Shown piece after piece: positions 11,615 to 21,315 of a DNA stretch of 64,000 nucleotides; within the stretch, counting starts at the first letter, position 1, and each line of letters opens with the position of its first letter. The stretch covers positions 1 to 64,000 of the forward strand of contig JAGFMI010000011.1 in the NCBI GenBank assembly GCA_021030905.1, given 5' to 3'. The notes under the pieces were generated by a model. It was not told where the DNA came from and did no database searches. It saw only the letters and a list, made by a program, of their open reading frames with translations. This DNA is from Pyrenula massariospora (Eukaryota; Ascomycota; Eurotiomycetes; Pyrenulales; Pyrenulaceae). A program made the position numbers and the translations under genes.

Positions 11615-12441
11615 GTGGTGTATTAGCTATCGCCAGGACTCGATTCTCGACCGTGGAGCAATCAAAATACGGGGTCCTGATTGGTTGATATTTGGTTTGA
11701 TTCTATGTACATATTAAAAGCAGCGGAGTCCTACATATGCAAATAGGACGAGTTGATGGAAGGCAGGATAGATGTTACAGGAATGTATGTTCATTTTGCA
11801 GTGTGTTTCTTGAAGATGAGGCTGGGTATAAGAAGTCATGATGAATCTGCTTTTTACCAATAAATGATGGGCCGCAGCTCGTGCTTTACAACTCGAGATG
11901 ATGATAAGCTTGTGTTGGTAGGCAGATATGCTATCCATGAAGAATATGAGCTCAGCAAGCTATCTAAAAACGCCGTAGGAACATCTAAACTGAGCGATTA
12001 AATGCGGTGAAAAATTGGAGAAGGTCTGCAGACTTGAAATGATGAAATCGGGGCGGCGTGATTGGCTCTGAGGGGTTGGTCCCGCTCGGCTGGTTGCCTC
12101 CTCGACTTACCGCGGGACCGCTATCGCTACTTTTCCAACGGCCCTATCTTCGACACTTTCAACGCCCATGAAACGGGCTTTTGGATTCATACACCTCAAT
12201 CTCCACTCTAACTCTCTTCCATCGACTGCAGAGAACACAGTGCGTACCATCTGTGTCAAGGAGTGTCTGGCATAACGCTGTGACCTCCTTGGATGCGCGC
12301 TCCTGCTCCAACTCCACTCCACCTCCACTCCACACTCGAGCTTGACGTCCAGATCAAGCTACGATCAGCACCCTTTTTTCGTCTCTGAAGCTGCATCTGA
12401 ACCCCGTTCAAGTCTCTGGATAGCCTCGAAGCTCTGCAATC
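11615..12441. promoter_or_regulatory. aconitase upstream region
   Basis: This is 827 bp between the peptidase stop and the aconitase start. Inverted CCAAT boxes (ATTGG) lie at 12014-12018 and 12061-12065. In Aspergillus the CCAAT-binding complex with HapX represses aconitase under iron shortage, so these are candidates only. A C/T-rich leader (about 12295-12330) precedes the start. No other gene is supported. Confidence 0.4.
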
Positions 12442-15244
12442 ATGATTCAGACACGTTCGATGTATCGCCTAGCTGGGCTGGTAAGTCTTTCCGTTGCTCC
12501 GTTCGCCCGCCTCGAGCGCTGGTCGTGAGCGGAATGTTACTGCTAGAATTTGCTAACTTTAATTTAGGGCTCCAAGGCTCGAGCTGTGAGCATTGCCCCA
12601 ACACGAAAACCGGCCTAAAGCGATCTCATACTCACAATGACTAGATACCCCGAGCTCGAACTTTGGCCACAGTTGCCGACAGCCCCCTCGATAAGAAGGT
12701 CGAAATGACCAATTGGGAAAAAGGACATTACATAAACTATAAGAAGATGTCAGAAAACCTGTCAATCGTCCGTAGTCGACTAAACAGACCCTTGACCTTT
12801 GCCGAGAAGGTCCTATACTCCCACCTGGACGACCCTCATGGCCAAGACATTGAGCGAGGGAAGTCGTATTTGAAGCTTCGACCTGACCGCGTCGCCTGTC
12901 AAGATGCGACTGCTCAGATGGCTATTTTGCAGTTTATGTCAGCAGGCATGCCCTCTGTGGCCACGCCGACAACAGTACACTGTGATCATCTGATTGAAGC
13001 GCAGATTGGCGGAGAAAAGGACTTAGCTAGGGCGCAAGAGATCAACAAGGAAGTCTACGATTTCTTATCGTCGTCGTGTGCGAAATACAACATCGGATTT
13101 TGGAGACCCGGCTCTGGCATTATCCACCAAATCGTTCTTGAAAACTATGCTTTCCCTGGAGGCTTGATGATTGGAACAGACTCGCACACGCCAAATGCTG
13201 GTGGTCTTGGTATGGCAGCCATTGGTGTTGGAGGTGCCGATGCCGTTGACGTAATGGCAAACCTTCCCTGGGAATTGAAGGCCCCCAAGATGATCGGTGT
13301 CAAACTCACAGGGACAATGTCAGGATGGACAGCGCCAAAAGGTATGTCATCAGTAGTAACTTCAGAACATACTAATGCGCGCTAGACATCATTCTCAAGG
13401 TCGCTGGCATCCTAACCGTGAAGGGTGGGACTGGTGCTATTGTCGAATACCATGGTCCAGGTGTTAACTCTCTATCCTCTACTGGCATGGGCACGATCTG
13501 TAATATGGGGTTAGTCAATCCCTTACCAGATACTATGAAGCTCGACAGATACTAACAGATTTGCTATAGCGCCGAGATTGGCGCTACTACTTCTATCTTC
13601 CCATTCAACGACCGCATGTACGATTATCTGGTCGCGACGAAACGAAAGGCTATTGGAGATTTCGCCCGCTCATATGCTGCCGAACTTCATGAGGACGAAG
13701 GTGCACAATACGATGAGCTTGTTGAGATCAATCTTTCCGAGCTTGAGCCTCACATCAATGGACCATTCACCCCAGATCTTGCCACGCCCATTTCCAAATT
13801 TAAAGAAGCTGTCGAGACCAACAAGTGGCCAGAAGAACTTAAGGTTGGCCTTATTGGATCATGCACTAATTCCTCATATGAAGACATGTCACGAGCTGCT
13901 TCCATTGCTACGGATGCTTTGAATCATGGAGTGAAGGCTAAGTCGATGTTCACTGTCACCCCAGGATCGGAACAAATCCGTGCTACTATTGAGCGAGACG
14001 GACAACTAAAGACCCTTGAGGAGTTTGGAGGCATCATCCTTGCGAATGCTTGCGGTCCTTGCATTGGTAAGAAGTATTTCCTCTTGTTCTGAGAGCCTCA
14101 ACTTCCTCTATAATGCATCTCCTTTTAATCTAATTAATGCTTACTCTGGTCTCTCGACGCCGTGTCTCTCAACGCCAATGATTCTACTTTCTCTGCTAAC
14201 TCAGATCCAGGTCAATGGGATCGTCGAGATGTCAAGAAAGGAGAGGCTAACTCTATTCTATCCTCGTATAACCGTAACTTCACGGGACGCAACGACGCAA
14301 ACCCCGCCACCCACTCCTTTGTCACATCACCAGACCTCGTTGTGGCACTGACCCTAGCTGGAACATTGAAGTTTAACCCTCTTACAGACAAGCTGAAGGA
14401 TAAGGATGGCAACGAATTCCTTTTGTCTCCACCCACGGGAGAAGGTCTTCCAGCGAATGGCTACGACCCTGGCCGAGATACCTATCAGGCTCCGCCTAAA
14501 GAACGATCTGCAGTCACCGTTCAAGTCAGCCCATCCAGCGACCGGCTCCAGATCTTAGAAGGCTTCAAGCCATGGGATGGCAAGGATGCTATGGACATTC
14601 CGATTTTGATCAAAGCGAAAGGCAAAACAACGACCGACCACATTTCTATGGCGGGTCCCTGGCTCAAATATCGTGGGCACTTGGATAACATTTCCAACAA
14701 TATGTTGATTGGCGCCATCAATTCCGCTAATGGACAAGCGAACAAGGTTGAGAATTTTACGAATGGCGAGGAAGGTCCTGTCCCTGCAACGGCTCGAGAC
14801 TATAAGAAGAAGGGTATCAAGTGGGTTGTTATTGGTGATTGGAACTACGGAGAAGGTAGTTCACGAGAGCACGCTGCTCTCGAGCCAAGGCATCTCGGCG
14901 GACTTGCCATTATAACGCGGAGTTTTGCACGTATCGTAAGTGTGTTCTTCACATGCAAGTGAATTTGCATTGACTAGGAGCTACAGCACGAGACCAATTT
15001 GAAGAAGCAAGGAATGCTCCCCTTGACTTTCGCCGACCCCGCCGATTACGATAGAATCAACCCAGATGACAAAGTCGATCTCATGTGTACAGAACTTGCT
15101 GTTGGAAAGCCTGTGACGATGATAGTGCATCCGAAGAATGGACCTGCTTGGGACTGCAAGCTGAACCAGACATTTAATGAGAGCCAGATCAAATGGTTTG
15201 AGGATGGAAGCGCGCTGAACACGATGGCCAAAGCTCACCATTGA
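12442..15244 (+). CDS. ACO1: mitochondrial aconitate hydratase (aconitase)
   Basis: Aconitase is the TCA-cycle iron-sulfur enzyme that interconverts citrate and isocitrate. Seven exons are read: 12442-12480, 12568-12585, 12645-13341, 13386-13509, 13570-14066, 14211-14935 and 14987-15244. They give 785 residues, against about 780 in other fungi. Exons 1-3 encode an Arg-rich mitochondrial presequence ([12 protein letters not shown]...) leading into [20 protein letters not shown]. The cluster cysteines are in DSHTPN-proximal context, GSCTNSS and ACGPCIG. The swivel-domain segment [20 protein letters not shown] is intact. Exon 2 is an 18-nt micro-exon encoding GSKARA inside the presequence; skipping it would keep frame. 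Some acceptors are short-range choices, but the frame is continuous throughout. Confidence 0.95.
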
Positions 15245-15600
15245 GCCATAGTAGACTTTTAATGCGATGAGAGTGCAGGACGGTCGAATTGCTTATTTGT
15301 TTGTGGAGGCATAAGCGGAGCGCTGTAGATACTGGATTGTTTTCATTAGTTGGCGTGCCTGCAAAGTAAATCTTGTACTCTTAAATCGTGTCCTGTGGCA
15401 ATGATCTAAAGCTTAAAGCCGATAGGCAATGATAGTTCGACACTGCGAATATAACTAACTACATCGGCCGCTGATTGTGATGTTTACCCGCGGTTGCTGA
15501 TACAACCTCGGTACGTTAATTCGGCCGTACTTTAGCGTATCAAATCGTTTAAGAGTACGACGGCCGTTTTCAGCAAGCCATCTCGAGAAAGATTGCAGAA
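15245..15600. other. intergenic, aconitase 3' flank and LACTB2-like promoter
   Basis: This is 356 bp between genes on the same strand. The right end should contain the promoter of the downstream hydrolase. I see no clear element. Confidence 0.4.
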
Positions 15601-15723
15601 ATGGCGTCAATGGCGCCCCCCGTCATCTCATTTGTAGACATTAAAGGCAACCTGCCAGGCTCCGAGCTATTCATGCCTGACCTACATCTGCCTAAACTTG
15701 GCCAAATGCTTCCTCTTTCGTGA
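15601..15723 (+). other. upstream ORF in the leader of the LACTB2-like gene
   Basis: A 40-codon ORF (MASMAPPVISFVDIKGN..., TGA at 15721-15723) starts in a good context (gcagaaATGG) and ends 46 nt before the main start at 15770. It may be a translated uORF that limits main-ORF translation. Alternatively it could be a first exon with a splice I cannot see. Confidence 0.3.
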
Positions 15724-15769
15724 TCTAACTCCCGTCCTGTCGGGACTTCCCATGCAATTTGTTAGAAGG

Positions 15770-17042
15770 ATGGCAACCAACCTTCCGCAGCTAGCCGACG
15801 TTCAGCGTTTGAGCCCGAATGTGATTCGCATTCTAGGTGGAAATCCAGGAAAGGTTCGTGTTTGTTGTCTCTTTTATCGGTCGCTGATCTTGCTCTTTCT
15901 ATCACGTTGTCTTGGTGGAGTCCCTATCGAAAAACAGAAATAACTACTAGGCTAACGTATGTGTGTCACCGCGTAGTTCACACTTCAAGGTATCATCTAC
16001 TCTCCTATTCTTTGTACTCTGATCTTGATTGACCTGATCTCCTCTCATATCTGCTTGCGTTCACTTCCCTTCCTTTCTCTCCGCATTCCCCCTTCACCTC
16101 CAACGCTTCCATTCTACCCTCCACATCCCCCTCTAAGATTCCTCTCCTAACCTTTCACGTCCCCAGGAACAAACACCTACCTCCTCGGCCGCGGCCCCAA
16201 ACGCCTCCTAGTCGACACCGGCCAAGGCGTCCCCTCCTGGTCCTCCAACCTCTCCTCCGTCCTCGCCTCGGAGAAAGCCACCGTCTCCACATGCCTCATC
16301 ACGCACTGGCACTTCGACCACACGCGCGGCGTGCCAGATCTGGAGAGACTGTGTCCGGACGTGGTGGTGCGGAAGAACGACCCGGCGTTCGGGATGGAGG
16401 GCATCGAGGACGGCGATGTGTTTGGGGCGGAGGAGGGGTGCGCGGTCCGGGCGGTGTTTTGTCCGGGCCACACGGTGGATCATATGGGGTTTGTGCTGGA
16501 GGCGGAGGCGGAGGGGGAGGAGGACGAGGGGGCGATGTTTACGGGTGACAGTAAGTCTACCTTGTCCTTCCTTGCACAGCAGATCGGTTGTGGGGGGGGA
16601 AACTAAAGCTAGGTCCTTAGACGTCCTCGGCCACGGAACCGCCGTCTTCGAGTCCCTCCCCACCTACCTCGACAGCCTGCACAAGATGCATGCTCACGCC
16701 GCCCCCCACGCCCGTGCCTACCCGGGCCACGGCGACGTGGTCCCCAACGCCCGGGCCCGCATCGCAGAGTACATCCGGCACCGGCAGCAGCGCGAGGACG
16801 AGGTGTTGCAGGTACTCCGGCACGGGAGGCTGGAGGGCAGGGACGAGCGGGCAAGGGAGATGACGGCCATGGAGCTGGTCAAGGTCATCTACCACGATGT
16901 GAGGGAGGAGCTGCATGAGCCGGCGCAGGGAGGCGTGGTTATGGTGCTGGAGAAGTTGGAGGGGGAGGGGAGGGTGGAGAGGAGTGATGGGGGTAGGTGG
17001 AAGGTTGGGGGAAGGGAGACGGGGAGGAGTAGTACTTTGTAG
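15770..17042 (+). CDS. LACTB2-like metallo-beta-lactamase-fold hydrolase
   Basis: Exons are 15770-15853, 15977-15989, 16167-16550 and 16621-17042, giving 300 residues. The N-terminus (LSPNVIRILGGNPGK|FTLQGTNTYLLG) and the metal motif HWHFDH, followed by CPGHTVDHMGF, FTGDN/VLGHGTAVFE and YPGHGDVV, fit the LACTB2 subgroup. In animals LACTB2 is a mitochondrial RNA endonuclease; fungal paralogues are often annotated as such or placed in polyketide thioesterase groups (AptB-like), so the substrate is open. Exon 2 is a 13-nt micro-exon (TTCACACTTCAAG) with consensus splice sites on both sides, needed to join GNPGK to GTNTY. An in-frame ATG at 15752 is an alternative start. Exons 3-4 are much more G/C-rich than flanking genes, with third positions almost all G or C. 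Confidence 0.85.
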
Positions 17043-17305
17043 TTGTAATGCTGAGTTTGAGGTTTAGGGTTGCTGTTGCTTTACGATCGGTAGGAGACCT
17101 TTGTGTTCACTTGACTGCTGATACAAATCGAGCGTCTAAAACTTATAATCCCTTATTTTGCGTCTAAGAGCCACAAATCTTGGTATTTGATGACTTTAGG
17201 CACCAAGTTACCTCGACAAACGATCGGACCCTGATGGCATTGAGAGTCGCTAAAGATTTAAAAATACATATTCTGCAACAGCGATTTTCTACAAAAATTA
17301 TGCGT
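17043..17305. other. intergenic
   Basis: Spacer between the hydrolase gene and the tRNA-like locus. Nothing is recognised in it. Confidence 0.4.
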
Positions 17306-17448
17306 GTCAGTGTGGCCGAGTGGTTAAGGTCATTCACTCCCCACCCCTATAGCTTGCCCAAGTTAACATCTGTAGGCGTATGACTTGAATCTTCTGATTT
17401 AGCCATCATATCTCTTCGGAGTCGCAAGTTCGAATCTTGTCGCTGACG
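17306..17448 (+). tRNA. type II (Ser-like) tRNA gene with long insert; anticodon unresolved
   Basis: The 5' end GTCAGTG pairs with CGCTGAC (17441-17447, one wobble) as an acceptor stem, followed by G, the serine-type discriminator. The D arm (GCCGAGTGGTTAAGG) matches the A box. The T arm GCAAG-TTCGAAT-CTTGT (17424-17440) matches the B box. A CTC-TTCG-GAG variable hairpin precedes it, and T5 at 17451-17455 would stop Pol III. The total of 143 nt implies an insert of about 58 nt. The only good anticodon stem, ATTCA/TGAAT, would read CCC and leave a variable arm of 33 nt, so neither a normal serine anticodon nor a clean intron can be placed. It is either an unusual intron-bearing tRNA or a decaying copy. 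Confidence 0.5.
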
Positions 17449-17450
17449 TA

Positions 17451-17455
17451 TTTTT
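17451..17455 (+). terminator. Pol III T-run terminator
   Basis: TTTTT begins two bases after the discriminator base of the tRNA-like gene. Confidence 0.5.
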
Positions 17456-17867
17456 ATTGGTGTCTTTTTCGTTGCGACGTGGTAGAGGAACTGCAAAAGG
17501 CGGCGACTGGACTGGAAGCAAAATAGAAGTGAAACGGAGCAGAACTTGTGACCTGGTGAGCTGCCAAGAATCGGTGCATGTGCTGTTACAGGAAAGTGCC
17601 GCAGACTCATGGAATTTCAAAGTTCAACCCGCAAGTAGCGGAACGGCTACTGTACTTAATTTTAATGTTAGGCGCTTTCTAATACATTTGCCCGCCAGCG
17701 CGCATTACTGAGGACTGTAGGATCACAAAGCGCGTGGTATTTTGCATCTGCCCAAGCATCGTCCGCCAGGACAAGTTGAAGAAGAATAAGGGATAGTCAC
17801 GGGGTAGAAGATAATTTGGGCAATGGCCTTGAAAGTTGTAAATTTTGTATTGATGACGCAAGTCTAT
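17456..17867. other. intergenic
   Basis: This is 412 bp between the tRNA-like gene and the 3' end of the complex I subunit gene. No feature is supported. Confidence 0.4.
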
Positions 17868-19409
17868 TCACTGATCATCAATAACATGCAGGTATTTCTT
17901 TTCCTCCCTCTTTTCTCTCTCTGTGGCTGGTGGTAAGTCATAGAACGTGTTGCTCCGATATCCGAGCTTGAGAGCGTCATCAGCATGCAATTTCTTATAA
18001 TGATCAACGCAACTTACCAAATAACTGTAAGTCAAGTGAGAAAGTTCTGCTGGCTCAATACCAAGGTCTGCGAATGTCTTCGCGGCTCGATCAATCTTCT
18101 GGTCAATGAACTCCATTTCCACTTCGTCAGGGGAAATGGTGTGCCAAAAAATATACTTATTAAGATAGTGAGCGACAAACTTTAGAATCGGTTTCGGTAC
18201 GTTAATATGCCGCCGGTGCTTGAAAATCTCTTTATCTACGAGTCCTGCAATCTCAGCCATAGAGTAATTGGTTGGTCCGTAGAGCTCATAGGTTTCCCCG
18301 GCGGTGGTGTCGTCGTTCATCATCTTCTCAAGAGCTACTCCAATATCGATGGCCTGAAGGAGATTAGAACATAGCACGATTATCTCTGAACAATACTGAC
18401 ATGCACAGGCCAGAACCTCTCCCTCATATGATTTGAGGTGAACAAATTTGTGACACCAGCAAGCCGATGGAGCAATGAATCTTCAAAGCCAAACGCTGGG
18501 GCTGGTCTGACAATGGTGGTCTCAGGGAAGATCTTGCGGGCAACTATCTCAGATTGACCCTGCCCAGATTTTAGCGAAAACCTAGGCCCATTCATAAGAT
18601 ATCTTACCTTGGTTTTGAAGAATTGTGACGGTGATCGTTGGTCCGCATTGTAAGAGGAGAGATGAACAAAACGGTCAATGTCATATTTCGCGACAGCTTC
18701 TGCTATCCTCTCGGTGCCCTCAACATGGACATCCCAGTAAGAGAAATTCCTACCCCATGAGCCTATAATCTCAAAAGGAGCGGTCAATTGCGTACTTGGT
18801 GGGGTAGGTTCTTCCGATAAGATTGTAAACAATATCTGAATGCCGCACGCTTTCCTCGATCGACTGTGTGTTCCTTAGGTCGAACTCCTAGATACCGAAT
18901 GTTAGACCCGTCCATGATGCCGTGATGTTCGTCGCACCATGAAGGTTACTCTTCCCAAATCTCCCGTGAGCTTGAGGTGCCTCTTTCCCATTTCTTCTCG
19001 GTATGGTACAACGACATTGCATCCCGATCGTGCTGTGCAAAAGTCAGTAATGACTTCTTAAACTTTCAGCAGGACAGACCTAGTCGATTTACAATGTAGC
19101 GACCAAGAAATCCTGTCGCGCCGAAGACGGTGGCGGTGTGACCTGGTAGCGGAGTGAGAAGGGAGCTTGATAGCGAAACGTAGTCTAGCTGGTGTACCTC
19201 CGAGCGACGATCTATGGCTTGTACGTTAGCTCTTGAGAGACTGAGAAGACAAAGCCTGCTGACCTGCCACCTTGTACTCTTATTATCGGCTTCCCAGTTC
19301 TTGTGATCGCAATATCCTGAAGCCCCCTCCTTGGAATCTTTGGTCCAATGGAGGCGCCTTGGACAGCTGCAGCTCTCAGAGCCGTTCGCGCAGCCGAAGG
19401 GACTTTCAT
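17868..19409 (-). CDS. NADH:ubiquinone oxidoreductase 40-kDa subunit (NUO-40 / NDUFA9 type)
   Basis: This is an accessory complex I subunit with an SDR-type NAD(P)H-binding fold, in the mitochondrial inner membrane. Nine exons: 19409-19264, 19211-19198, 19142-19080, 19032-18938, 18887-18796, 18749-18608, 18559-18401, 18353-18018 and 17966-17868; 381 residues in one frame. An Arg/Ala presequence leads to DIAITRTGKPIIRVQGGR, then SSLGG|HTATVFGATGFLGRY, which is the dinucleotide-binding glycine motif. The C-terminus REEKKYLHVIDDQ is typical. Exon 2 is a 14-nt micro-exon supplying the RSSLGG link. The last intron (18017-17967) is 51 nt with no in-frame stop, so its retention would insert 17 residues. 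It diverges from RPN9 across 339 bp. Confidence 0.92.
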
Positions 19410-19748
19410 AATTGGAAGCAGCCTCAAGGGCTTCCGAAAGGAGAGGAGGAGAGAGACACGGCGCACGGAGATCCAGCGATGGGCGTTATTGCTGGACGAT
19501 TGAGTATGGAGCTTAAAGTACCCTCGTACTATCTAATACGGCTAGCGCAAGGTACGGTAATCATGAAAACATATCGCAACTGTCCGCGAAGGCTCTCTCT
19601 TGTCATTCAGCTTTCCAAATCAACTTGACGGAGAAGCTACGGAGCATAGACTCTACCACTTTCCAAGCCAAACGATACATCATTTCAAAACCAACTACAT
19701 AGACCTCAGACCTAGCGGTGCGCAAGCTTCGGCTCCTTTCTCATCCGT
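19410..19748. promoter_or_regulatory. shared divergent promoter, complex I 40-kDa / RPN9
   Basis: This is 339 bp between two divergent start codons. It must serve both a respiratory and a proteasome gene. No known element stands out. Confidence 0.45.
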
Positions 19749-20950
19749 ATGGATCCAGAAGCTATTCCGAATTTCCTTGCGGACCAGCGAGATGCTGCGC
19801 CAGACGACCTACAACATATTTTCCTAACCCTCGAAGACCAGTGGGAGCGCAAATTATGGCATCAACTTACAGATTCCCTGCTTGAATATTTCAGACTGGA
19901 CCAGAGTCAGCCGCAACGATTACCAATATTCAATACTTTCATCCAGAGCTTTGCAGACAAGATCAACCAACTGAAGCTTGTAAGCCTGGGTCTTCAAGCC
20001 TCGAAGCAATGCAAAGGTGACCCTGAGCCCCTACAAAGGTGAATAGGCTTTCCTGACGTAAATCTGCAGATGACCATGACCGCCTTACTTTCCTTACCTC
20101 TCTCGCTGCCAAAGTCGACAAACCCGCTTCCCAAGACGCCTACGTATACGCCATAACGGAGGTGGCAAGCGTCAAGCTTCGCCTCTCAGACACCGCCTCT
20201 GCGCGCAAAGACCTTGACAAAGCTGAGAACATTCTTGAAACCTTCGACAGCGTCGAGACCGTTGTGCACGCCGCCTTCTATAAGGTAAATGCCGACTATT
20301 ACCAAGTGCAATCCACCTTTGCCTCGTACTACAAGAACGCCCTCCTCTACCTAGCTTGTATAGACATCGACAGTCTCAGCTCGATTGAATTACAGCAGCG
20401 TGCGTATACACTTAGCATCGCTGCGCTGGTCTCGGACAGCATCTACAACTTCGGCGAGCTCCTCCTACATCCCATCCTGAACAGCCTGAGCCCACCAAAC
20501 CCGCACTCCTGGCTACGGGACCTGCTCTTCGCCTTCAACCGCGGCGACCTCGCCTCTTACGACGCTCTTTCAAACAACCTCTCCCGTGACCCTCTCCTCA
20601 AACAAAACGCACACTTTCTGCACCAGAAAATCTCCCTGGCAGCGCTCACAGAAACGGTCTTTAAGCGCCCGCCACACGACCGCGCCATGACCTTTGACAC
20701 CATCAGCCGGGAAACCAAGGTTCCGCCAGACCAGATCGAGCATCTGATCATGAAGGCGCTGAGCCTGGGCTTATTGCGGGGAAGTATAGATCAGGTAGCA
20801 GAGGTGGCGCGGATAAACTGGGTACAGCCGAAGGTCTTGGAGCGGAGTCAGATCGATGGGATGAGGCTGCGACTGAAGGAGTGGGATTCGAGCGTGAATA
20901 ATCTGGGACACTGGATCGAGGGCGTTGGGAAGGATGTTTGGGCTGCTTGA
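19749..20950 (+). CDS. RPN9: 26S proteasome regulatory subunit RPN9 (PSMD13)
   Basis: Rpn9 is a PCI-domain subunit of the proteasome lid. Exons are 19749-20016 and 20070-20950 (intron 53 nt, GT-AG), giving 382 residues, the usual length. The start MDPEAIPNFLADQRD and the body (QLTDSLLEYF, LTFLTSLAAKV, YYQVQSTFASYYKNALLYLA) follow the family. The PCI winged-helix part (FDTISRETKVPPDQIEHLIM, then ALSLGLLRGSIDQVAEVARI) lies near residues 290-345. The end LGHWIEGVGKDVWAA is also typical. Nothing is odd, apart from compact spacing with its divergent neighbour. Confidence 0.93.
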
Positions 20951-21315
20951 GCGATTTCGGGGGAAAAGTGTGGGCCTACTGTTCAACAGAACCAAATGAT
21001 TCAGGGCGTTGGGATTATCCTGCATATAGAGAATTAACAATTGCCGGCCCTTGCGAGAGACGCAAAACTCGTCAACAGCTTGATGAATGAATCCTCAGAC
21101 TTTGCGAAGCCTGATCATATATGCCTAGGATCCGCGTCTCGGTACAACCAAAGTCTGGAGGTTAATTTTCTCTAAGGCCACGAGGTGAATCATCTGCCTA
21201 GAAGGCGGTGACGTATATTCCCACATAAATCCTAGGTAGGTACCTAGCCAATGGGAGCCCAAAAATCCGAAGCAAGCTACCACCTATTTATCCTTCTTTA
21301 TTGTACACTATTCTC
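20951..21315. other. intergenic, convergent 3' ends
   Basis: Convergent spacer between RPN9 and OSH3. It contains the near-palindrome CTAGGTAGGTACCTAG at 21232-21247, which recurs exactly on the other strand at 43351-43366. Confidence 0.45.

Noticed and set aside
16208-16916. Overlapping minus-strand ORFs opposite the LACTB2-like gene
   Set aside because: Explained by the high G/C content, which removes stops on the opposite strand; the plus-strand metal motifs settle the coding frame.
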